Positions 56,701-64,000 of a stretch of 64,000 nucleotides of DNA are shown one piece after another. Below the pieces are notes generated by a model. That model was not told the DNA's origin and did no database searches. It saw only the letters and a list, made by a program, of their open reading frames with translations. The position numbers and the translations under genes were made by a program. Position 1 is the stretch's first letter, and each line of letters opens with the position of its first letter. Origin of the DNA: Kingdonia uniflora (taxonomy: Eukaryota; Streptophyta; Magnoliopsida; Ranunculales; Circaeasteraceae). Where the stretch lies: contig JACGCM010001272.1 of the NCBI GenBank assembly GCA_014058105.1, positions 3,596,001-3,660,000 of the forward strand. Direction: 5' to 3'.

Positions 56701-59700
56701 ACTAACCTCACCAATCCCCATAAAAGCACGCATGGTGAGTAAGAAAGGAAGCCCAAGCTTTGCAGCTATAGGTGTTAGAACAGTTGCAATTGACCACCAG
56801 ACAACCCCAAAGCCCAACACTGTCTTACCACCAATTTTATCTGCCCAGATACCTCCAACAATCTATTTCCAAAAAAAAAGTTACTGTGTAAGGGTCCCAA
56901 CTAGCATTATTGACCATACATGACAAAGAGACTAAACATATGGAACCAGGCATAAAAGCATAGATAACAAGGATATAATCCGTTCTAAAACAAAGTAGCA
57001 GGCACATAATAAAGAGGGAGGCAGGATGGAAGATTAAAGTTTACATAATATGATTCCTGTTTACATTTGAAACAGGAATATATTATTATTTTGAAATATA
57101 TATTAGCTTTCATTTCATTTGACATGATTCTATAGTATATTTCAGTTTTGATCATCAGCCGCCTGAATGTATAACTGATGTGAATTGTCCTCTAATGGTC
57201 GTTCTCACTGTCAACGGGTTATTTATATTTATGCTCTTATGATTCAAGACTCTCCATTGCTGGAGATGTTAAGTTGATTTAGGACTTGATTGTTTAACCA
57301 ACACAAGGTTAAAAAAGAAGTTTTCCTAATTTTAGTAAAATTCTATTTAGACTAGGTTATTTCTTCCCTCGTGTTCTATAAAAGGGGAGGTCTAGGTTAT
57401 TTGTTCTTCAGTAATTAGTAGAGATGATTTGTTTATGAAAAGTGTTGAGTTTTCCTCTTATTAAACTTTATTTGAGATCTAGTTATCACTTAGTGTTAAT
57501 CGAATACACATTAAGCTTCCGCATTCGTAGATTTACATTAATTGGCATCAGAGTTGCGTTCACATCCCCGGTGTAGCAAGTTTCAAGAGCTTGATGCCTC
57601 GTGGAAGACCCGCGACGAAGAAACCTACACTCGCTCAGGATGTAGCGAATTGACGAAAAGACTCGAAAGCCCCCCCAAATCAACGGCGATTTTACCGCCT
57701 ATTTACAACGACTATCCCAAAGATTGGAGCACCACCGCAAAGACTGGTGAAACGGAAATCCCATTTGTACGTGAGGCGAGCAAGGAGACGCCGACCGTCT
57801 TGGAAGGTCCGGTCAATAACCTACCATCAACGACCACAAGGGGACTCACCGGAAGCATTACTGGAGTCCAAGCAGACCCTAATATCAGAGTTTTGATCAG
57901 CAATGGTGCCGAAGTTAAAAATCCAGGAACAGAGTTGCAGGTTTGTGTTCGCGATGGTGGAAGAGAAACAAGAGAGAGAGAACTCACTGGACCTTTCGTC
58001 CGAGTCCAAAAGACACCCCATACCAAAGTTGAGGGCGGGATAAAAGACCCAAACAATGGCGTTACAGATTTCACCGTGGGGACGTCACCAATCAGATCTG
58101 TGGGTATCGGTGACATAAATAGAAAGAAAGTGCAGGATAACGACGGATACACCGGCCAAAACAACGATCATGACATCAAACAAATTTAGGGGTCTAAAGG
58201 AGAGTTGAAGGAGTAGAGAGAGAAGAAAGTGCAGGAGAATAAAGTGGAAAGAGAAGGAGAATAGAGGAGGAGATTCGCGAAAGTATTCGCTCAAAACTTC
58301 AATTGAGTTACAGGTTCGTAAGGGAGAAACAAGAGGAAGTGATTCGATGCAGCAAGGTACACCATTCCCATCTCCAACTCCAACATGTGATAAGCACGTG
58401 CCTTATCATTTTCAGCAGTGAGCACGACCAAAGTGTCAAGCCAGATCGAACAAAGCAGTGCATCTCCAGTAGTAGCTATCGATCCGAGTGCTACACAAAA
58501 ATGGATCAAAGAGACACGTACGCAACACGATATGCAGATAGACCTTATCCAACAGTTACGTTCACACATGTTACAGTCTGAGGTATCCCAATATTTGATA
58601 TGTATGAAGGAGATGATGGCCTAGACGAATAATTATTTCCGTATGTTGACCCGTTTTGGGAAAGCTTCGTAGTAGGTTTCGAGGAGCGGAACACAGTATT
58701 TTTTTAATTTTTAATTTTTAATTTTAAACGTCAATGGACGTAGGGATGTTGGTGACAACATCGACCCCCGCACTTGGGTACAACTTCGGGTTACGGTAAA
58801 CTTCGCGGTAGAATTCGAAGTTTGAAGACGGGTATGCCACATCAGAAAGTTCAGAGTTTCATAGTGTTCCAAAACTTGCCGATTTCGTGGTCAAAATCTA
58901 TCGTAGATGGAGGAATTTGATGTGAATTGTCCTATAATGCTCGTGCTCACCGTTAACGGACTGTTTATATTTATGCTCTTATGATTCAAGCCCCTCCATT
59001 ATTGGAGATGCTAAGTTGATTTAGGGACTTGCTTGTTTAACCAACAATGTTAAAAATAAAGTTTTCCCAATTTTAGTAAAATTCTATTTAGACTAGAATT
59101 AGGGTTGCTAATTTTAATCCCCTTGTGTTCTATAAAAGGGGAGGTCTATATTATTTGTTCTTCAGTAGTTAGTAGAGTTGATTTGTTTATGAAAAAAGTT
59201 GAGTTTTCCTCTTATTAAACTTTATTCGAGATCTAGTTCAAACTTAGTGTTAATCGAATATGAATTAAGCTTCTGCGTTCGTAGATTCACATTAATAACA
59301 TACTTCCCCAAGGCCAAAAGGGACGGAACTGAAACATGCAAGTATTAGGCATTTACGACCAAATTTGATTTTTTTTTTCTTCCCATAATAGTACTTTTGC
59401 AAATCCACAAAATTTCTCAATGCACTTCCACATAGTATAACGGAAACATAAGAGAAAAATCATTTTGAATTCAGACCTGAGTGAGTAAGTAACCCCAGAA
59501 AAAGGAAGACTGAATCAGACCAACAGTTGCAGGACTCCAGTTGTACTCTGCAGACATTGGAAGTATGGCAATGCTCATGTTTACCTGCCGTGGATGAATT
59601 AGGTTAGTTGGAGATGAGATATGATCAAAATTCTAAGTTTCTTAGTGTACGCTGAAGCAACATGGAAATACTAGTTTAATACAATGGCTCTCTGGAAATA

Positions 59701-62700
59701 GTTCGATAATGACAGGTTCATTTAGATTATACACTCGTGTAATATTTTTCATTTCAGTGCATCATATATGTATTATAAGCAAAGTTTTTTTAACATATGA
59801 AACAGGTGTATGATATCTATATTATATATAACAATACAAAAACATAACTTTTATGTTGAAAAATGAAACAAATTTATAAACGAGCAAAATATACAACTAA
59901 AATTTCCATGTCACAGCGTCATGTAATATCTTTAGTTAAGGAATAAAATAAAAAATAAACTATAATAGTTATTCATTTCATTACCATTGTCAAAGTAGAG
60001 ATACACCATAAGAATTAAAATATAGAAACTTACTATTATATCTCAAAACTTTACAAACAAATAAATGAAAACAAAGAGTAGTTAAGCTTCATTGTTTATT
60101 ATCCATAGTCATACGTGATACGTGGTATGATTGTCATCACTATCACAGAAAATCACAATGTTTATGCTTTTATGCATCAAATATGCATTGTATGCCATAC
60201 TGCATCAGGTATAGTAAGATGTTGGGTAGAGATAATATAAATCTGTGATACTCAATTGTTTTTCTTTCATATGATATTAACAACTATGTTATAGCCTTAT
60301 AGAGCATTTGAATATTTGAATGGACAAGATGAATCAGTTAAGTTGACATTATCAAAAATATATGAGGATTAGAAGGGGGGGGGGAAACGAAAATATCTTA
60401 CACGGTCCATATTGCAGAGGAGAAATGCCGAAAAACAAAGTAATACTATCATCCATCGCTTTGGAAACTGCTCCAACCATGAAGATATATTCTGGACAGT
60501 CCCTTCCGCTAAAACAGCTTCGTCTGGTACCTCTGAAGAATTCAAACTTTGACCTGTTATGTCATAGGACTCCGACTTATAATCTGCACGCGTCCTTGTT
60601 ACCTTGCGATACTCAAATTGTTGTGACTTCTTATCAGATATCCCCAGTTTATTCAGATCCCTACTGACATTAGATGGACTGGAAGAAAGAAGGCATTCAC
60701 ATCTTATATGAACCTCTCGCTTATGATTAAATAAATGGAACTTTTCACTCAGTTGTAGAGAGTCTGAAGTAGGATATTCCAGTTGATGAAGTGAAAGAGC
60801 ATTTTGGTTTGTGTTATTTTTCACCGAATGGAAAACAAGATGGGCAACAGGGTTATATGAATGTCTACACAAATAAGAACCATATCCTCTTGGGATATGC
60901 AAACTTCTTTTGAAAATTATCCTGCCACCAACTGAACGCGCTCCTTTCTGTATACTACATTGCTCGGATTGGGACAAGTTTCCTGCAAAAACCATAAGCT
61001 TACCGAATAAGTTCACTTCAAAAATATCAAAATCAAAGGGGGAAAGGTCTTTTGTTTGATTAGAATTGCCTATAATGGGAAAATAAGGAGATTCGGCGTT
61101 TTTGTTTGATTTTCCATTTTTTTTCTGTACATAATGTTTGTATGACATATACTGAAGCAGTATTTGTAACTATAATAAAAGTGGTGTACTTTATGTCAAT
61201 ACCCATAGTGAAGTGCACATGGTTAGAAATTACGGAAAGAGATGATTTAGTTGAGGATGGTCTCTGTCATGACAAGATCATCCTCGAATAAATCATCAAT
61301 TCAGAAACATCTTATCATATCAAAACACAACATTAATTTAGCTGCGGAGAGTGACTTGTTTTGTCCGTTAACTTAAATTGTTTCCATATACAATTAGAGG
61401 CCACATCTGCATTGAATTATTTTCGCACAACATAAAAAAATTTAATTAGAGCATACACGTCCACAAACAAACAAAGTGGCAACCTTAGCAGTCCATTTCA
61501 TACAAAATTTAATTGTAGAGATTGACTTGCTGCGTCCGCTAAGTTAAATCGCATATTCTGTATACATATTAGAGGCCACATCTACGCCGAATTATTAATT
61601 TTGCACAAACTTGAGCATACACGTCCACAAACAAAGTGGCAACCTTAGCAGTCCATTTCAAACAAATAAAGATAGCTTTTGCAACATAATATTAACCAAC
61701 TTCAACCAATAAAATAGAACCCCTAAGCTAAGAATCATATATTAATTTAACAAAGAGAAAATTTGACTTTGACCCTAGTACAAACTGAATATTAGCCTTT
61801 AAACCCCGACTTCGTCGCATATTCCTTTTTGACCCCAAATTGCATTTGACTGCAAGTTAACTTGGGTTGACCAAGTCTTTTTTGGTTGTTTCCCGCTTTT
61901 GCCCCTCATGTGTGTATCACGGTTTTTTTTCTTAAAACATAAAACCAAATTATTATTTTTTAAAATCTCCTCGCATTTCCATCTCACCACGTGAGGGAAT
62001 TAAAATTTATTTAATTTGCTGTTTTTTCATGCGTGAGGGGCAAAAGAGGAAAACAAGTACAAAAGATTGGGTCAACTAGGTTTGACTTGCATTCAAAGCA
62101 ATTTGAGGTTCATAAATGAATATGTGGGGAACTTGGGGTCTAAAGGCTAATTTTAATTTCCTATTGGGGACCAAAATCAAAATTTCTCTTTAACAAATGT
62201 GGTACATGTCAACATAAAAGAATTTTCCCACTAAAATTCCAAATACACTTAAACCATTCTAAGCATATGAATCCCTCCCTACTTAAAAAGGAAACTCGAA
62301 GCAAAGTTTTCCTAGGAACCACACCGCCATTTCACATGGAAAATCATTTTCCAATCTAATCGGTAACAATTTCTCCCAATTGAACCACAATATCTCTTTC
62401 AAATTTGATTACTGAGAGCTGTATATTCAACGATTATTGTTATGGACCTTATGGTAATAATAACCCTTATTGTTTTCATGAACATTTCAGTCTTTAATTA
62501 AAGTACATTTCCATTTCTCGCATCTCTCGTTCAACTTACATGCATATAAATCCACAACTAACATGCAACAACTATTTCATCATAAAATGACTAAATCCAC
62601 AACTAAAGAATACAATGTAACTCTAATAATCAACAGATTTCCATATTTATGGCATCGTAAAACAGATATTAAATCGCAGATTGAAATACAAAGAACAAAA

Positions 62701-62762
62701 CTGATACCTGAACCGATAAACGAGCCGAAATTCCGACTCGAAATCACTCCACCAAGTGCCAT
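50743..62762 (-). CDS. PHT4;4: plastid anion/ascorbate transporter PHT4;4 (ANTR2) type, 11 exons
   Basis: Major-facilitator protein. The Arabidopsis relative sits in the chloroplast envelope and carries ascorbate and phosphate. Coding exons: 62762-62708, 60982-60402, 59584-59477, 56862-56707, 55566-55351, 55103-54894, 53400-53263, 52004-51903, 51701-51636, 51026-50942, 50840-50743. Joined they give 604 codons with no stop. The first ~190 residues are a Ser-rich, transit-like leader starting [19 protein letters not shown]. Membrane helices begin at [18 protein letters not shown]. Also seen: ADKIGGK loop (exon 4), [20 protein letters not shown] (exon 5), [19 protein letters not shown] (exon 6), [13 protein letters not shown] (exon 7), [16 protein letters not shown] (exon 9), and a GEKILD end. 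Splice sites are GT-AG except intron 10 (GC-AG). The ATG is the first in frame after an upstream GTG and matches the family start. It is longer than the ~540-residue Arabidopsis protein mainly in the leader. Confidence 0.93.
50841..50941 (-). other. PHT4;4: GC-AG intron 10 of the transporter gene
   Basis: The donor reads CGAG then GCAAGCC and the acceptor ATTGCAG then GTTCTTGG. Splicing joins Arg-Gly-Ser-Trp-Asp-Asp, as expected for the family. If retained, translation ends after [10 protein letters not shown], removing the last helix. Confidence 0.9.
53872..53876. repeat. target-site duplication of solo LTR, left copy
   Basis: ACTTC; repeated at 54237-54241. Confidence 0.75.
53877..54236 (+). 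repeat. solo LTR in intron 6 of the transporter gene
   Basis: 360 bp beginning TGATAAGTCACG and ending TTTTCTAACA, bounded by the 5-bp duplication ACTTC. It has a TATA box (CTATAAAAG near 54042) in plus orientation, opposite to the gene. No PBS follows it and no internal region is present, so it is best read as an LTR left after recombination between two LTRs. Confidence 0.75.
54237..54241. repeat. target-site duplication of solo LTR, right copy
   Basis: ACTTC, identical to 53872-53876. Confidence 0.75.
54333..54568. mobile_element. 236-bp TG...CA element (solo LTR or TRIM) in intron 6
   Basis: Begins TGTCACGACCCC and ends GGGGTGTTACA, short imperfect inverted ends. The 5-bp AGGAT lies on both sides (54328-54332 and 54569-54573). 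It contains taagcgatgtgagactaaac, a text similar to the GATGTGGGAC repeats at 35.6-35.9 kb. It has no coding capacity. TG/CA tips and a 5-bp duplication favour an LTR-type element. Confidence 0.65.
57171..57175. repeat. target-site duplication of intron-3 LTR element, left copy
   Basis: ATAAC; repeated at 59295-59299. Confidence 0.85.
57176..57540 (+). repeat. 5' LTR of intron-3 element
   Basis: TGATGTGAATTG start; TATA box ctataaaaggggaggtct near 57377; ends GATTTACATTA. Collinear with the 3' LTR, which has a short extra stretch (attagggttgctaatttt-like) near its middle. Confidence 0.9.
57543..57553 (+). promoter_or_regulatory. primer-binding site of intron-3 element
   Basis: TGGCATCAGAG, one base from the common plant TGGTATCAGAG complementary to initiator tRNA-Met, two bases after the LTR. 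Confidence 0.8.
57554..58917 (+). other. internal region of intron-3 LTR element, no known domain
   Basis: An ATG at 57594 opens [19 protein letters not shown], then a stop. Another frame is open without any Met from the PBS to 58189 (about 215 codons, Thr/Pro/Gly-rich), and 58418-58624 is open for 68 codons ([20 protein letters not shown]). None matches a retrotransposon protein I recognise. A Lys/Arg-Gly-Arg-Pro start is seen in some plant gag proteins, so a decayed gag start is possible. Confidence 0.5.
58918..59294 (+). repeat. 3' LTR of intron-3 element
   Basis: Preceded by the purine-rich AGATGGAGGAATT; ends GATTCACATTA; followed by ATAAC. Confidence 0.9.
59295..59299. repeat. target-site duplication of intron-3 LTR element, right copy
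   Basis: ATAAC, identical to 57171-57175. Confidence 0.85.
61346..61662. repeat. tandem duplication in intron 1 of the transporter gene
   Basis: Unit 1 (61346-61510) and unit 2 (61516-61662) share agag(t/a)ttgactt-like starts, ttagaggccacatct, catacacgtccacaaacaaa and gtggcaaccttagcagtcca. Unit 2 lacks about 20 bp. Confidence 0.85.
61755..62188. mobile_element. Mutator-type MITE with ~160-bp inverted ends in intron 1
   Basis: The left arm (gagaaaatttgactttgacc..., ttagcctttaaacccc, gcatttgactgcaagt, ttttgcccctca) is mirrored by the right arm (tgaggggcaaaag, acttgcattcaaagc, ggggtctaaaggctaa, aaaatttctc). The centre is about 110 bp and AT-rich. A perfect 9-bp TTTAACAAA lies on both sides (61746-61754 and 62189-62197). 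Long arms and a 9-bp duplication fit a Mutator-like non-autonomous element. No ORF. Confidence 0.9.
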
Positions 62763-62808
62763 TGCTGCCACTACTTCACGGTATAATTTGAAATGAAACC
62801 CTCGAAAT

Positions 62809-62826
62809 CTACAAAAAATTCGCCAT
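62809..62826 (-). other. upstream ORF in the transporter leader (5 codons)
   Basis: ATG GCG AAT TTT TTG TAG ends 46 bases before the main ATG. Two further ATGs upstream (near 62.88 and 62.94 kb) open frames of about 10 and 11 codons, if the transcript starts near 62.99 kb. Short upstream ORFs can lower or condition translation; a regulatory role is inferred only. Confidence 0.6.
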
Positions 62827-63017
62827 TTTTGACGAAATCGAGCTCTACAACTCTCTCTTTGGAGCTCTCAGTCTCATATATCAAAAGCGGGAAAAAAATC
62901 TCAATTCTGTTGGTTATGAGGACTCAGCTTTTGACACGTCGCACTTCATCCTCGTTAACAAGGCTAAAGATTCCTGCGTTTCTTTGTGGAACTAAATTAC
63001 AATGCTAACCTTAAGAG

Positions 63018-63032
63018 TTGTATATATTTACG
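63018..63032 (-). promoter_or_regulatory. possible TATA element of the transporter gene
   Basis: The reverse strand reads CGTAAATATATACAA, about 260 bp before the ATG. Transcription would begin near 62.99 kb. No other TATA-like site is closer in a suitable place. Confidence 0.45.
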
Positions 63033-63300
63033 GATGGTAATTAGTGCAATATTGTGGATTAATCAGAAGGTTGAGGGTTAAACTGGAAATTACAGTTTAA
63101 GTTGAGAACTTAATCTGAGCCGTTTGTTTGACGAGGATTTGGCAATCGTAGAAGTTGCCTTCATTACCTAAAGCTAAAAGGATAGTGTGACTTCGTGATA
63201 CGTATTTGCTTAACATAGGTTTGAGCTCACAGGCCTATTTATCAAAGCCCATAACTACCCCATGTTAGCCATTTTTAGTGCAGTTTTGGACTTTTGGTGA

Positions 63301-64000
63301 TGTAATGGCTAGTTTTTCTGGTTGGTCAACTTCCCCAATACTTTTGTAAAGGGATTACTATTTAGATGTAAACAAATACTATAACACAGTAGATTTTACA
63401 TGGAAATTCAGTCAAACCTGAGAAAAACTACGACCTTTAGGAGGATTTTGTGATCTGAATTCACTATGTGCTAATCTATTACACTTGTAGAGAAATTAGG
63501 TAGAGTATTACAATGAAAGTTCGACAAATCTTCCAGAGAGCTTATTGAAATATGTTTTGCCTGTATTTATAGATGGATACAGGCAGCTACAAGTATTTTT
63601 TCAATATTTATAGGTGGTGGGCGAACTTCATGGATCATGTGCAACGACTCTATTTGACCAAGTGTAACGACTACTTGTGGAGGGTCGAGATTTGTAGTTG
63701 TGGTTTTTGATTCATTCTCGAATAATCAAATACCTTCGACATGTTTTTGTTAGCTTGTCTTTTATCGAATCTGGAGAATATGCTACTACAATCGCCCCAT
63801 TCTCAATACAATTACTTGTTGTGTCGAGAAGAACATTCTGAACCTTTGTGGTATAAAATTTTGAGAAAGATCTTGGAGAATGAAATCCATTATTTGCGAC
63901 GTGAATGTAGGTTTAAGTATATTTGATTGGTACTATCCTTTGAGAGCTTCGACTATAAATAGCTATCACTGTGTTGTTAAAAGTATAGAGCTATGTGGCA
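63301..64000 (-). repeat. LTR of the element-A family, runs off the window
   Basis: Starts TGTAATGGC exactly like LTR-A and stays collinear with it: ccaatactt, gattttacatggaaa, gcctgtatttatag and tcgaatctggagaatatg. No primer-site text precedes the start, so this side borders host DNA: either the 3' LTR of another minus-strand element beyond the window or a solo LTR. The reverse-strand TATA-like ctataaatacaggc (about 63.57 kb) points away from the transporter gene's 5' side and towards it. Confidence 0.8.

Larger units (their letters stand above)
57176..59294 (+). mobile_element. non-autonomous 2.1-kb LTR retrotransposon in intron 3 of the transporter gene
   Basis: Two direct LTRs (365 and 377 bp), a tRNA-Met-type primer site, a 1377-bp internal region, a purine-rich stretch before the 3' LTR and a 5-bp duplication ATAAC. 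LTR ends are TGATGTGAA and TTCACATTA, inverted except one base. No gag, protease, RT, RNase H or integrase was recognised, so it depends on another element. It lies in the sense opposite to the gene, well away from splice sites (614 bp from exon 3's donor side is free of it only by 177 bp at 59300-59476). Larger than classical TRIMs, smaller than LARDs. Confidence 0.9.

Noticed and set aside
57712..58164. 150-codon minus-strand frame inside the intron-3 element
   Set aside because: Shadow of the plus-strand open stretch; no domain recognised.
57542..58189. 215-codon open frame as a host gene
   Set aside because: It has no Met codon, starts in the primer-binding site of an LTR element and matches no recognised protein.
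60983..61148. Extension of transporter exon 2 to an ATG at 61148
   Set aside because: A clean acceptor (TTTTTGCAG) at 60983-60984 joins in frame to exon 1, whose [15 protein letters not shown] text matches the family start; the extra 55 residues are intron.
1..64000. CRISPR arrays, tRNA and rRNA genes, operons
   Set aside because: No regularly spaced identical repeats with unique spacers, no tRNA-like fold or box pair of good quality, and no 5S/18S/25S text seen by eye; all coding features are eukaryotic.

Overview
This is nuclear DNA from a flowering plant, most likely a eudicot. It is AT-rich, dense in decayed Ty3/gypsy elements and plant-type LINEs, and carries two plant genes: an intronless CYP86A-type cytochrome P450 and an 11-exon PHT4;4/ANTR2-type plastid anion (ascorbate) transporter. 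There is no sign of prokaryotic or organellar organisation. No tRNA, rRNA or CRISPR array was recognised.

Region 1 (1-30.45 kb) is a nest of retrotransposons. Element A (minus strand, cut by the window start) ends in an LTR near 4.4 kb and abuts element B (plus strand, about 4.39-30.45 kb). B is a Tat-lineage gypsy element: 5' LTR remnant, PBS, gag, protease, RT, RNase H, a second archaeal-type RNase H, integrase, a 46-bp minisatellite, an antisense extra ORF, PPT and 3' LTR. Two insertions interrupt B. A 5'-truncated LINE (8205-11708, minus) sits in its RNase H with a 12-bp target duplication that restores the frame exactly. A complete 8.6-kb gypsy element C (20296-28908, minus) sits downstream of the antisense ORF with a 5-bp duplication, ATTAG. 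C has two LTRs, PBS, PPT, gag-pol and two tandem arrays (85 and 75 bp). All reading frames in the nest are broken.

Region 2 (30.47-47.4 kb) holds an Athila-like pol fragment, AT-rich repeat debris, a second and longer LINE of the same family (36456-41959, plus, 12-bp target duplication) and an intergenic stretch with diverged duplications.

Region 3 (47.4-64 kb) is genic. The P450 (47653-49329, plus) has a clear TATA box and all hallmark motifs; the family makes omega-hydroxy fatty acids for cutin and suberin. The transporter gene (minus strand, ATG at 62762, stop at 50743) has 11 exons that join into an open frame of 604 codons. Intron 10 has a GC donor, and the leader has short upstream ORFs. 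Its introns carry at least four mobile elements with target duplications: a Mutator-type MITE, a 2.1-kb non-autonomous LTR element, a solo LTR and a 236-bp LTR-like element. About 540 bp upstream of its start codon lies an LTR of the same family as element A, running off the window end.

The two genes have no visible functional link. The main interest is the well-resolved layering of insertions, the Tat-specific antisense ORF and tandem arrays, and the transporter's intron structure. I did not find a convincing new biological system.
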